A stretch of 64,000 nucleotides of DNA from Thermothielavioides terrestris NRRL 8126 (lineage: Eukaryota; Ascomycota; Sordariomycetes; Sordariales; Chaetomiaceae), in assembly GCF_000226115.1 (NCBI RefSeq), contig NC_016458.1, forward strand, positions 5,924,001 through 5,988,000, written 5' to 3'. A program made the translations under genes and the position numbers. Below the pieces are notes generated by a model. It saw only the letters and a program-made list of their open reading frames with translations, did not search any database and had not been told where the DNA came from. Positions 53,171-64,000 of the stretch are shown here, piece by piece. Each line of letters begins with the position of its first letter. Positions within the stretch are counted from its first letter, which is position 1.

Positions 53171-53734
53171 CTTATGGAACACAGGGGGAGAAGACGACTA
53201 TATCAACGCTGCCTCCACGCACAAAGGGCTTGTCAGGGCATGACACAGGCCTTAGTTTTCACCTGCACAAGCGTCCTCAGACAAAGGCATGAATCTATTG
53301 GACTGTTCTCCAAAACTCCCAGTTCCGCAGAACAAAGGCTGGGAACAATATCCTTGTTTGTCAGTGGAGAGACAATGCATTCAGATCTTCTTTGACTCAG
53401 TAACTCAGAAGCGACCAGAACTTCAGCGGAGGCCTGACAGCGCGACGGATTCCGGAACAATACCACGCTGGAAAAAAATCACCTGCACGGTCGACGTCAC
53501 CTTGACAGCGTGTGTCAAATGTCAACAGTGATAAGGGGGGCCGGAACATATGCGTTGCGCTGCTGCATAGCCTGCCGGTCACGAGCTCCGATATCTGCTT
53601 GAGGACTGGCATGTGCGTTGCTGTATATGTTAGAACAAGATAAGAACATGAGCCGTCTACCACACTTGTTTTCTTCCTCGCTGAAACGGAGTCGTGGATT
53701 GCAATTCCTCCCGCCCAAGCACGAAGCATCCACC
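53171..53734. other. Intergenic, shared 5' region of two divergent genes
   Basis: About 560 bp between the TBP-paralogue start and the next gene; both promoters must lie here. No further feature seen. Confidence 0.45.
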
Positions 53735-55003
53735 ATGCCGTCGTTCTCAGGTGTTCTGTCTCGGTACCATCGTTCCAGGTCAACCCATTCAAGCATGAGC
53801 ATCAACAGCACGGCAAGCAACCATTCCAGGAGACGGCGACGGCTACTGTCACTCAGCTCGAGCGATTTCTTCGCCCTGCGGCGTCGCGATGCCGGGCCTG
53901 AGAGCACCTCGGAAGCGCCCCCGGAACTGCCAGCGCTTCCCATTTACAAGACGCTCACCGACGAGTGGAGGAGTTTGAATCTCGCCGCGGATGATGGGTC
54001 GCAGTCAGAGGATGGAGGTCAGGATTCGCGGCGGGCCAGCTCGGATAGCGCCGCTGATTTCCGCCGGCTTCTCGAGTGCCGCAGCCCAACTCCGGCGACA
54101 CCCGCCGAACCGACCGTGCGTGACAAAGCTGTCCATTTTGCGAGTGCCTACCAGTCCCTCTTGCCTGATTTCGACACCATGGAGGGTGAAGAGGAAGGCA
54201 ATCCGGCCGAGCACGCCAAGCCACTGCATTCTCGCGCCGAACCAACGCCACCCTCGAGCTGCGCAGCCTCCGAGAAGTCAGAATACATGAGCATGGCGTT
54301 CCGGAGGAGTCCTCTGTTCAACCCTCCCCAGCCGTCTTCTGATGTGGCTCCTCATAGCCCCCCAGCATCCACGAGCTCCGCTGCGGGCCCGTCCACAGCG
54401 GCAGTGGACAGCCGCAACGACACGCCTTCCGCAGAGCAGGACCAACATCGTCAACAACCGAGCCAGAGCGGGACTCCTTCGCCCCGGTGCTCAACCAACG
54501 AGGCATGGCCGCTGTCTTCGCCCCCCGCGACACTTCCGACACCCCCAGAACCCAAACCATCAGCCTCCGCGGCCGCTGCAACTACTGCACGCAGCAAGGG
54601 CAAGTGGAACCGACGCGTGACAAGCACGGTGTTTGAGGAGCGCACCATCGGGCTGCAGATCTGCTCCAAGCTTCTGACGGACCAGTTGGCTCGGGCGCTG
54701 CTGCCGAAGCGGCCCGAGGGCGCTGCCAGCGGCAGCAGCAACAATGCGAGTGGCAGCGGCGCGAACGGCGGCGCGGAGGAGGAGGAGGAGGAGTCGGCGC
54801 AGAAGCTGCAGGTGATGCTGCTGATCGAGGCATACGAGGGAGTTCTGGAGGAGTGTCGGGAGACAAAAGAAGAGCTAGAGGAGGAGGCTGGTGAGAACGA
54901 GGTTGAAGGGGCGGCGGAACTGGATGACGCGGTGCAGATCCTGGAGCACTGGCTCGATTCGCTGCATACCATTTACCATGATGCTTTTGAAGGGGATGAC
55001 TAG
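53735..55003 (+). CDS. Disordered protein of unknown function with conserved-looking C-terminus
   Basis: Single exon, 422 residues from CACCATGC at 53735; earlier in-frame ATGs at 53627 and 53648 are possible. The N-terminal third is Arg/Ser-rich and the middle (about 110-320) Pro/Ser/Thr-rich and predicted disordered. The end (about 325-422) is better ordered: VTSTVFEERTIGLQICSKLL, LQVMLLIEAYEGVLEECRE and HWLDSLHTIYHDAF, with an acidic insert between. No family recognised. Composition suggests a regulatory or scaffold protein. Confidence 0.65.
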   Translation: MPSFSGVLSRYHRSRSTHSSMSINSTASNHSRRRRRLLSLSSSDFFALRRRDAGPESTSEAPPELPALPIYKTLTDEWRSLNLAADDGSQSEDGGQDSRRASSDSAADFRRLLECRSPTPATPAEPTVRDKAVHFASAYQSLLPDFDTMEGEEEGNPAEHAKPLHSRAEPTPPSSCAASEKSEYMSMAFRRSPLFNPPQPSSDVAPHSPPASTSSAAGPSTAAVDSRNDTPSAEQDQHRQQPSQSGTPSPRCSTNEAWPLSSPPATLPTPPEPKPSASAAAATTARSKGKWNRRVTSTVFEERTIGLQICSKLLTDQLARALLPKRPEGAASGSSNNASGSGANGGAEEEEEESAQKLQVMLLIEAYEGVLEECRETKEELEEEAGENEVEGAAELDDAVQILEHWLDSLHTIYHDAFEGDD

Positions 55004-55544
55004 GCCTAGACGGAGGTTTAAACGCAGTCGCCATTGTATACCTTAACCCGGGTACCTGTACTTTCTTGTATCGTGTTCCGTGGATCAACTGGCCCCAACA
55101 CTGGTGCGTTGGCGTGACTATTACAACGAGACTACGATAGAATCAGGTAGACAAGCTGGCTTCTTCAAACAACAGCTGCTGCGAACGCCTGCGCAGCCTC
55201 CCACACGACCGGCACATATATACGGCCCCGAAGCACATTCAGAGATACCTCAAGGCGCTGCGCCCGCTACCCCCAACCTTCCCTCGCTCGCAAAAACGCC
55301 TATTAGCAACACTTTCTTAGAATTCTGAGCTACCAACACGACCACGCTTGGATTCTCGTACTGCTATTCGTCTGAATCTCCAAGCCCAACTTGGTGGCAG
55401 CTATATCCAAGGTGCCGTTCGTTTCGGCATCGAATGCCTAGCGCAAGAATGCCAGCATTGTAGCACACACCAGACAATCTACATGACAGTTCTTTTACAA
55501 TCCAAAAGAAATGTGCCAAGACGCATATGACCTCCTCGGTAAAT
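55004..55544. other. Intergenic between convergent genes
   Basis: About 540 bp; no gene, tRNA or repeat recognised. Confidence 0.5.
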
Positions 55545-57556
55545 TTACCGACTCTCACCGGTCCTGTCCTTCAAGAGCGGATCACTCTCGTTCTCACCCT
55601 CCGAAGGCAGCAGCGGGCGGATGGCACTGGTGGTCTTGATCTCGGACAAGATATGCCGGGCCGCAATCACCCTTCCACCCCCCAGTTTCTTGCACAGATC
55701 GGCCAGCTCCTTGGCCCTCTGCGCATACGCCACCGATCGCTCGCTCACCACGACATCTGCCAGCACCTCGCCGAGTTCGCTGCCTTCGCAGAGCTTGTTG
55801 GCACGCCGGTTGCCCCAGCGCCCAATCCCCAGCAACTCGGCGCGGCGAGCAAAGTCGTACGTGTCCATCCACATGGGCAGGACCACCTGTGGGACGCCGG
55901 CACTGCGCAGCACCGTTAGCAAGGCCCGCGCTTGATCGAACACGAACGGCAGTTGGTTCCCGGAACCCACCTCACACTCTCCAGGAACGAGTTCGCGCCG
56001 CCGTGATGCACCGCACAAACGACCGCGCCGGACTCCAACACGGCCGTTGGCTCGGCCTCCATCCACTCCACAATCCTCACCACGCCGCGGCGCACCTCCT
56101 CGCCCAGCACGCGCTCCACAACCGAGTCCTTGCCGAACACCCGTTCATCGACCCCGTTATCCTCTTGTTCCTTGGCCCCTTTTTCCTCCCCTTCCCCGGC
56201 CCCCTTCTCCTCCCCTCCCTTCCCCTCCCTCCTAGGAATCTTCCACAAAACCCTCACCCCACTCTGCACCACCCCCTTCTCCATCGCCCGATCCAGCAGC
56301 ACCCGCACGGCCCTCGCCATCTCCCCAGCCATGACCTCATCAAAAAACACGTGCGTGCCCATGTTGATGTACACCACCGCGGGCGCCGCCACCGCCGCCG
56401 GTCTACTTCCTCCTCCTCCTCCTCCTCCTCCTCCTCCTTCTCCGCTGCCGGGGTGGCCGCGCAACCACTCGGCCAGCGCCGGATCGACCTCGGCGACGGG
56501 GCGGGCGGGCCGCAGGATGGGCCCGCAGGGCACGACGTGGGTGGGGACGACGCGAAGCGGGAACTCGATCTCGGGCAGGTTGGCCACGAGGAACTTGGCG
56601 CCGAGCGCGGGCGCGTTGAGAGACAGGTCGGCTAGCGTGGTCAGGCGGACGGCGTTGTTTCCGCCGTCGCCGTTGCTGCTGCCGTTGGGGTGGCCGTTGC
56701 GGCTGTCGCCGCCGCCGGTACCATGGGGCTGCTGCATGTGGTGGCGCAGGTAGGCGGCCAGTCGGCGGCGGTTCGGGTCGAGCAGCGAGACCACCAGGCA
56801 GACTAGGATCAGGAGGATGTTGGTCGCGATGAGGGAGCGCGGGATGGGGTAGGGGTAGTTCGTTCCTAGGCTGCGGGGGTGACGAGGTTAGCGGGGAGGC
56901 GAGGGTGCCCGGGTTAGTTGACATTTGGTTTTGTCGGGTTGGCTGGGGAAGGAGAAAGAGGGAGGGAAGGGATGGACATACCAGGGGTACTTCCAGAGCG
57001 CGTCGCCGTTGGGCTGGAGCGGCATGGCGAAGTCCTTGATGGTGTTGGGCGAGAGCACAATGAAGCGGGCGTTGAGGCTCCGTATGGCGGTCAGGGCTGG
57101 GGAGAATGCCGGGTCCACGGCGATGATGTCGGCCTGGACCTCCTGAATGATGTCGGTGACGGAGTGGAAAATCTGCACAAACTCCGGTCCGGTCCAGGGC
57201 AGGGTGACTTTGAGCAGCACAAGCGTGCGTCTGATGGCGTTGATGAGTGCGATGCAGCTGCGGTGTTTCAGCGCGGCTTGCTCTGCCTCGATCTCGGGCC
57301 GTGTCCAGGCGGAGACCATATCAACGCCCTCGATCGTGTGGAAGACGATGGGCCGGGCGCCCGGCTTGGTGTGCTGCGCATATTCGGAAGTTGACGAAAC
57401 AAAGGACCGTATCGGGGGGAACGAGGCGAAGTGGACTTCGACATCCTCATCCTCCAATGTGAGCAGCGCGTAGCTTGTGGCGAGGAAGACATTGGCCTGG
57501 CCGTGCTCGGAGTTCGTGAGGAGGAGCACACGCTTGGGTGGCGTCGTTGAGCCCAT
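55545..57556 (-). CDS. GT1-family UDP-glycosyltransferase
   Basis: Three exons, 57556-56982, 56870-55971 and 55902-55545, 610 residues. GT1 enzymes transfer sugar from UDP-sugars to small lipophilic acceptors or sterols. The N-terminal domain opens KRVLLLTNSEHGQANVFLATSYAL. The C-terminal donor domain has VYINMGTHVFF, then HHGGANSFLES-V (donor-binding HHGG) and, across intron 2, AGVPQVVLPMWMDTYDFARRAE. Both introns (56981-56871 and 55970-55903, the latter with GCTAAC branch) preserve frame. Exon 2 contains a ten-Gly run encoded by a CTC/GGA microsatellite, a Lys/Glu/Gly-rich loop and one hydrophobic segment (RSLIATNILLILVCLVVSLL), unusual in the middle of a GT1 fold. The start is chosen at MGSTTPPKR. 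Confidence 0.87.
56408..56437. repeat. (TCC)n microsatellite inside the GT1 gene
   Basis: About ten TCC units on the + strand (GGA on the coding strand) encode poly-glycine in the GT1 enzyme. Copy number is probably variable. Confidence 0.9.
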
Positions 57557-60120
57557 CTCTCCGACTGCAGCGGTTCTCTGCAATGCAACCCGGTTCAGCC
57601 TAGCTATGAGGCGGCAGAATCCGCGTGGCTGCGCAGGTCCTGGCCCCCAGGTCAAGGAGGAGACTTGGTGCTCGGCATTGTACCGAGATGGAGGCAGGTC
57701 TAATAAGTGCCATTGCGCGGCATATGGTCGGCCCCGGTTTGCGCAACCGATACGTTCCCCGCGGCGGGATGGCGGAAGCACTGCCTACTACCCGGTAGAG
57801 GTGTGATAGGGGGCAGCGGAATACTGAATGGCTTTGGTAGCGTGTGAGCAGCAGTAACGTTAAACGGGAGGTGCCGAGCCAGTAACGGGCCAGCATCAGA
57901 CCGGGGAAAACAGGGCAGGACCACAGATGTGCGCCTCAAGTTGATGGAGCGATATCTGGCGGGAGAGCCAGATGATCTGACCTGGATATATCCAGTCGCT
58001 CCTGTTTGGTTGTGATCGACATGCTCTGGGGACGATCACGGCCCTTCCTAGGCGACCAGCACTCCGGGTCTGTTTTCGCCAATGGCGGCGCCGCCAAGCG
58101 AGGTACGGCGGCAACCCCGGAAAGGCAGATGTTCTGGAACTTGCCTAGTCAGCCGCAAGTCTAGGCCTACATCACAGGGCTCGCGCCGTCCTCTCATTGC
58201 TACAGTGCATGAAGCAGCCAGTCCGATGGTCCAGGCACTTGCAGGTGCCATCCCGGGGAGTGCCACTTACAGATGCTCCTTTCATTGGCGGACGATCACT
58301 GTGCTTGAACATGACGATATGAAAAGGCATAGCACCGGCAGTCATATTCCCCCTTGCGTCATTGCATGGATCCCGGCTAAATTCCTGCGTTGCGGAGTGA
58401 GCCAACGGGCCGGGTGTACACTATGTTTTCGACATGCTGCTTGCTGAGAGCTTGCTCTGCTCTGCATATTGCCTGAGTTCCCACGCGCAGTTCTGATATT
58501 GGTCATTCTATTCGGCCGCATGAACAGGGCAGCCCAACGGGGTTTGTCGATGTAAGACTCAGCGCTCGGACCCTTGGTCGTGGGTGGTGGCCGCGTCAGC
58601 GCTGAAATAGCGGGAGGGTGATACATTTGTGCGGAAGCAGCAGGGTCCGCTCTCTGTCGGGCCGATGGACTCGCGTCATTGCGCGCTGCTCTTCTTGCTC
58701 GCTCGCTGGTGAGATCTCTCCTGTCCCGTACGGCGAACACTCAAACGACGAAGCGGGAAGTGGGGGATCTGCATCCGAGATCCGTGGTGAAGGTTAGAGA
58801 TAGAGTGTTCCGTGCTCAGTTGATGCGCGGGAATGAGATTAGGGGTTAGGCGCAGACGGACGTCACGTCCGTGGCGGGTGCACAGCAGTGTAACGTTCCT
58901 TGGCACGCCAGCGACGGGACCAAGCAAGGTTGCGAGCGGCATTGGTGGACGTGTGGGGGTAGCGACTTGTGCCATACAGTATATCCCCATTGTTAACTTG
59001 ACAGAGTAGAGGTAGGTACAGGCAGATGCGTCCAGCGCCGAGCAACGTTTTGAAAATGTTCGCAGACTCGTCAAGATGCCCACTGCAAACGAAGCATGGA
59101 GGCTCGTAACCACTCTAATCCCTTGATTGATCATGGAGGAGCAGCTTTGCAGATTGTTGTCCTGTCGTGAACTACGAGACAGAATGCCGAAGACTGGGAG
59201 GAACGTCATACCTCCATGATACTCGATCTGGCGTCCCACCTCTTGCCTCTGTGCGGGCACCCAGAGTGGTGCTTTTGGGTGACCAAAGTGGTCAGGTGCC
59301 TCCCATGGCCAAGACGGGCGAAAATTTCCTGGGATCAATAACACCGTTAAAGCACAAGACGTACGTACGGGTCATGGAGTTAATAGAACGTCTTCGACCT
59401 GCATAGCCAAGGGGCCATGCGGTAGCTGAAGGAGAGTGTATGCTCGCGGTCTCTTGTCAGTCAGACCCGGACATCATTGCATCTCCCTCGGAGACAATCC
59501 CAAATCAGAATTCCTTGACTGAGCCAGGCCCGTGGCCATGTAAGCAAAGCGATGCACAGGGGCACTAGTTAACATTAGCTGCCACGGGAAGGCCACACAG
59601 GTTACGCGGTCCAAACGCTTCAAAAAACCCCGAGCTAGGTGATTACAGACATTATACAGTGGAGATCGTGAGAGCCCGAGCCCGAGCCGGAGGCCGACCT
59701 GACTGGTCTAGAATTACGGAAGACACAACAATGAGTACAAGTACCATGTACGGATTATGTACAGTACACCCTCCGGGTTCAGAGCGGCCCGCATGCATAT
59801 TCAGCTGCTTAGCTGCGAAGGATTCAGCTCGCTCTAGGAAAGCGGAGCGGTCTATTGCTTGCCAAGCAAACGTTGGCCGGGGCTGGACAGCTGCGATACA
59901 TACCTCTACATACATCCAGACGTCACAACCACCCCGACAGCCCAGTCCATTGTTAGCGTTGCCGCGCGGGAAGCCCAACATTCCTCCGCGCCGCCATTCC
60001 CGAACTACGCACGGGAGGCATGCTGGCATGCCGCTCGTGTGACCGGTATGAGTCCTCCTGCACCCGTCTGGGTGTCCTCCCCACCACATCATCGTTGCCG
60101 GTCCGTCCGTAACCGCCGCC
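57557..60120. other. Gene-poor stretch of 2.6 kb
   Basis: No convincing gene between the GT1 start and the decayed gene at 60121. A long minus-strand frame at 58676-59344 lacks an ATG at its beginning and has no protein-like signature. Nothing else recognised. Confidence 0.55.
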
Positions 60121-60506
60121 GTGACCGAGACCAGCACGGTCGCCAACGCTGAGGTGGCCGCTCCCGGCTACAACTCGGCATACAGCCTCAACCTTGGCCC
60201 GCTCAACGATCACCACTACATGAAGTTGTCCGCCCCGCTGGCCGGGCGTCAGCCAGACGAACTTACTCGAGCTCTTAGGACTGGACGTTCAAGAACTACC
60301 TGGTGCCCGTGGCGCCGACAGCGTACCTGCCGATGGTGCAGGCGTTGATCCACGACCCCGTCGTGTCCCATTACTGCATGCTCTCGGGCCAGGCGATGGT
60401 GTGAAGGGCCGGGACGTTCACGTTCGCGTCCACCGGCGACCACGTGCTCGCCTTCTAGGCCTACAGCGCGCAGTACGCAAGCCATGGGGACGGCTGGCAC
60501 CTGTAG
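60121..60506 (+). pseudogene. Decayed gene fragment with two internal stops
   Basis: A protein-like frame (TFKNYLVPVAPTAYLPMVQ..., SHYCMLSGQAMV, GTFTFASTGDHVLAF, AYSAQYASHGDGWHL) runs from about 60280 to a TAG at 60504-60506. It is broken in the same frame by TGA 60402-60404 and TAG 60456-60458. A second readable block (GYNSAYSLNLGPLNDHHYMK) lies upstream at about 60170-60230 in another frame, with an AG acceptor-like site at about 60279. The family is not recognised. The stops need only TGG to TGA and CAG to TAG changes, the kind expected from C-to-T mutation. Confidence 0.5.
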
Positions 60507-60875
60507 ACAACGTCTTGTGTACGCCGACTGCCTTTAGGATGGCTGAGAATACTGAGCCTCGGAATTACACTAGAACCTGAAGCTCGTCGTATTTTCCAAC
60601 ACATGCTTCCGGCCCTTTGAACTTGATAGTGTTGATCACAATGCCATAGAGAACCTGGAATGCGCAGAGAGAATCAGGGTGGGTGGTTAGTGCTGCCTAG
60701 ACTTGACAAAAACGAAACAGCGACTCAACCGTCGGCCGCATGTGCCAGCGGGAGAGATGTCGGAGTAAAACACACCCTCCCCACTTTCACTCTCGCATAA
60801 CCTAGGTTTAGAGACAGATGTCTCCAGAAATACACATAGCCATGCCGTCTCTCGGCGTTCCTTGACTCATCCTGC

Positions 60876-61614
60876 TCAGGCACTATCCGTGACGTTGATG
60901 AACGGCCAGTTGATTCCCTTGTCCCCGGCCCCGGCGTTGCCCAGCCCCGCGCAGCCGTACAGTCCGACCGGGTTGTTCTCGGTGGCCCGCATGTACTGAA
61001 GGTCGATGCACTCCTCTGTTGTGCGCCGTCAGCACCGGAAATGGATCTCGGAAGTTTCGGGCTGGTCTGGGGCAAAAGAGCATACTTTTGTTGGTGGGCT
61101 CGAGCGCGATGCGGCCGTCGCCGAGCAGGACCCAGTTCTGCGAGTCCGTGCCGTTGGCGCACTCGTTGACGTAGATGTTGCCCATGTCCTTCCAGTTGCC
61201 TAAATTGGGGATTTTCCGGTTCAGATCTGTGTACTCTTTGCGCTGGATGCTCCGGATCATTGGGGGAGCACTCACTCTGGGGGCCTCCGTCCAGGCAGAG
61301 CGTGCTGTCGACGAGCTGGATCTTGGTGGTGCCGTCCGTGACATACCACTGCTGCTCCGGCTTATTGTTGAGCGTCTTGCTATAGACGCCAGGGTGGTTA
61401 GAATACTTGAGCTATGGACTTGGCTTGTTGAGAGACCAAAAGCGACGGGGACATACACGACGACGGTGCTGCCACTGGTGCGCGCCTTGGGCACGATGAC
61501 GAACTTGGGATTCACACTTGACGAGATGTACACCTTGCGGTAGCCCTCCGGGGCTGTGCCTTGGGCGAGGCCCGTCGCCGCGAGCGCGAGCAGGAGAACG
61601 GATGTGCCTAGCAT
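60876..61614 (-). CDS. Small secreted ricin-B/CBM13-like lectin
   Basis: Four exons, 61614-61457, 61379-61276, 61199-61086 and 61015-60876, 171 residues with frame kept through three 70-77 bp introns. A signal peptide (about 1-18, MLGTSVLLLALAATGLAQ) precedes one beta-trefoil-like domain. Q-x-W-type elements QQWYV and SQNWVL and repeats such as LCLDGG and ECIDLQ support the ricin-B/CBM13 fold. Cysteines could pair within repeats. Such proteins bind cell-wall or glycoprotein sugars. The protein is single-domain, with no catalytic partner. Repeat conservation is modest, so the family call is moderate while the gene model is good. Confidence 0.74.
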
Positions 61615-62603
61615 GATGATTATCGGGACTTGAGTTGGTCGATCACTCTTCTTCAGCGATTCCAGAAGGGCCCCGGCGCTGATCAGCGGGGCGGGACCGG
61701 CAAATATGTAGACGGGAGATGGATCGTACTCTGAGAAAGCCCATTTCCGTCCCCCGCTTAATTTAGAACGCATCTAGGTATTAATTAGCAGCCAGTTACC
61801 TGGAAAGCTCAGAAATTCTGGAGCCATATATGCTCTAATGGGATCACTCATTCGAATCCTACCCTTGGCATTCACGACTGGCAAAGCCCCGTGTGTTCGG
61901 AGATCGGCAGATGGGTTTCGGGCCCCAAATAAGGTTGCGGATATTGCTGGCCCCTGGGTCCCCCATTCCGGTTGGTTAGCCCACCGTGCTCAGGCTGGAG
62001 GGGATAAAATCACGGGGACCGCTTATAGGCGCATCCCGTTAAGTTTGTGACGAGCGGAGATGTGCTTTTGGATAAATTGACGCGCCGCCGAGGACACGCA
62101 ACTCAGAAGTAAGCGCGGCTTAGGCGACGCTCACGTGGTACAGTCGTAGAAGCTGTTGACGCATTTCACCGTTCCCAGTACTGTCAGATCATGGACCGAT
62201 ATAGGTTGAGCTCGGAACGGACGGCTCCATGCAACCTGGCGGTCTCAGTATTGCCTCTGACACGCTGGAGTGGTGGACCAGAGTGGTGCCAGTTGCCACT
62301 AGAGAAAGGCCTTCTTTTATACTCCCAGGGTCAAGAACAACTTGCCGATTATTGCTTTCTCCAAGAGAGAACGCTTCGAATAGTGACACTTTAGCTTACG
62401 ATAGCCTACCGTTATTCAAAGCTCGCATCGCTCGCAAGCTAGGTATTCAGGTACTCGGAACCTAGTTAGGGTGAACTTCAATACCTCCAAGTTGACACTC
62501 CAAAACTCTATATGGAAGCCAGAGCCTTCTTGCTACACCACAGGGTACGACGTACACCTCCTGTCTAATGCATCGCCATTCCTCCCCCATCCTGCCTCGT
62601 CGA
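61615..62603. other. Intergenic
   Basis: About 1 kb between the lectin promoter and the GH76 stop. No gene or repeat recognised. Confidence 0.5.
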
Positions 62604-64000
62604 TTACGACATCATCACAGCCACCAGCGCGGCCAGGACCAATCCGAACCCAATCCTCGTCGCCGCACCGGTCGCCTTCCCGGCCCCATTCCCCTGCGAC
62701 CCGGTACCGGCACCGGCACCATTCCCAGAGCCCGAAGACCCCGACCCCGATCCCGAATCCGAAGCCCCATTCCCACCGTCACCACCACCACTGCTATCAC
62801 CAGGCTTCGCCGTCCCATTCGTCGCCACGCCCTTCCCGGCCGCGACCTCCTCGCGCAGCACGCCGCCAACCAGCACCGCCGAGAGCGCGTTCAGCTCCTC
62901 GGGTGGCGCCCCGCGCAGATCATCAGCGCCGTCGTCCGCCCAGCGGAACGCGCACGCCCGGCCGGACTTGCCGCCGGCGCAGGACGCGACCGCGGCCTCG
63001 GCGGTGGTGCGCAGCGGCGCGGCGACGGCGTCGCGCAGGAAGGGCGCCAGCTGCGCGGCGCTGGCGAGCGCCCGCAGCAGCACCCCCTTGTAGAAGAGCA
63101 TGTCGCTGCTGCAGGTCGTCTTGCCGGCGGAGAGCTCGCAGGCGCTCTCGACGAGCGGGCCGGTCGCGTTGGTGGTGGTGGAGGTGGAGGTGCTGGCGGC
63201 GTCGCTGGGGGGGAAGAAGACGGTTAGGGTGCGGTCGGTGAGGGCGGTGAGGCGGGTCTGCCAGGTGGATTGTTGGGTTTTGTCGGTCGTCTGGGGTGCG
63301 TTGTCGGGTTAGTTAGTGGACGGTGGGATTGGTTTGGGGTGGGAGGGGCAAGGATGGGGGAGGAGGGAGATAGCTATGCTACGCACCTGGTTGTACATGT
63401 ATGCTGCTGCTTGGAGGAGCACCGCCGGGGCGAGGGAAAACTGGAGCTTGTCGATATCGCTGCAGTTACTCTCGATGGCAGCGCCGTCGTAGACGTTGTA
63501 CTTGGCGTCGATGTAGCCGACATCGCTGAGCCACTCCCAGGCCTTCCCGGCCCACTCGGCGTAGGTCTGGTTGCCCGTGTACCGGGCCAGCCGGGCGCCG
63601 AGGTTCAGGAACACGGCCGTGGACACCGTGTTTTTGTACATGTAGCCCTGGTTCACCGGCGACAGCTGCCAGCGCAGGCCGCCGTTGCACGCGTCGTCAG
63701 CCGCGTAACGCGCGGCTTGGACTTCGAACACGGCCTGGGCCAACTCGATCCAACTCGGGTCGGCCGCAGGCGGACGAGGAAAGTTCTGCTCGGCGGCTTG
63801 CATCGCCGTCATGCCCCAGAGACCCTCGTCGTCATTGCCCAGGCTCGCCGTCCAGTTAGGCGGCATGAAAGGGTGCTGCAGATCGGGGCCGCTCTGCCAC
63901 ACCAGCCCATTGAGTGATTCGGCGTTGTAGGTGCCATCATCCGAGTAGTACCAGTAGTCAAGCATGGTGGACCACAGCACGGCGCCCGTCCACCAGCTGT
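62604..64000 (-). CDS. GH76 Dfg5/Dcw1-like GPI-anchored alpha-1,6-mannanase, N-terminus beyond the window
   Basis: Partial: exon 64000-63387 (continuing off the edge) and 63290-62604. The family cross-links or trims mannan of GPI-proteins into the fungal wall. The catalytic aspartate pair lies in GNDDEGLWGM. Family blocks seen are SWWTGAVLWSTMLDYW, QHPFMPPNWTASLGND, YKNTVSTAVFLNLGARL and the CSSDMLFYKGVLLRAL end. The intron 63386-63291 (GTGCGT...CCCCAG) joins YMYNQ-TTDKTQQ. The C-terminus has a Gly/Ser-rich linker and a hydrophobic tail (about 16 residues, FGLVLAALVAVMM), a GPI signal. Several N-glycosylation sequons are present. The signal peptide is outside the window. Confidence 0.94.

Noticed and set aside
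58676..59344. 222-codon minus frame
   Set aside because: It begins with GTG, has no splice or promoter context and its product looks random.
1..64000. CRISPR arrays, operons and ribosome-binding sites
   Set aside because: None seen; the window is fungal nuclear DNA with spliceosomal introns.

Overview
The window is nuclear DNA of a filamentous ascomycete. The genes have short introns (mostly 49-126 bp) with GTRNGT donors and CTAAC/CTGAC branch sites. They are spaced 0.3-3 kb apart without operons, and the products are typical of Pezizomycotina: Dfg5/Dcw1-type GH76, a DUF7025-type AAA protein, an exo-rhamnogalacturonan-lyase homologue and a Dal5-type transporter. The GC-rich coding sequence and gene content suggest Sordariomycetes, perhaps Sordariales/Chaetomiaceae; that placement is inference.

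Left part (1-13 kb): an intronless Dnf3-like P4-ATPase that runs off the left edge, a UDP-glucose 6-dehydrogenase (UGDH) divergent from a tail-anchored family 4 glycosyltransferase, an L-rhamnose mutarotase and a ferroportin-type metal exporter. UGDH and the glycosyltransferase share a 1 kb promoter region and could form a UDP-glucuronate producer/user pair.

13-23.5 kb is the carbohydrate-active core: an SGSH-like sulfatase, a secreted GH28 rhamnogalacturonase (seven exons rebuilt here), a Dal5/ACS-family MFS transporter, and divergently a PL26/YetA-like exo-rhamnogalacturonan lyase homologue without a signal peptide. With the nearby mutarotase this looks like a rhamnogalacturonan-I utilisation locus: cut outside, import, finish inside.

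23.5-38 kb: a dynamin/Mx-like GTPase, an SDR oxidoreductase, a gene-poor 2.3 kb stretch, a tiny secreted cysteine-rich protein with a Kex2 site, retromer VPS35, and an M28B/transferrin-receptor-like membrane protein that has lost two zinc ligands.

38-48 kb: a transposase relic, a tRNA-like SINE candidate with a long poly-A tail, and a nine-exon gene in which a AAA ATPase with damaged Walker A and B motifs is joined to a CorA-like membrane domain. A TENA/THI-4 protein, low-complexity tracts and an unrecognised three-exon gene follow.

50-64 kb: a GFA/CENP-V zinc protein, guanylate kinase, a divergent TBP paralogue, a disordered protein of unknown function, a GT1 UDP-glycosyltransferase, a long gene-poor stretch with one decayed gene, a secreted ricin-B-type lectin, and a GPI-anchored GH76 enzyme cut by the right edge. 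Exon boundaries were placed by hand from splice signals, frame and protein-family continuity. No database search was run.
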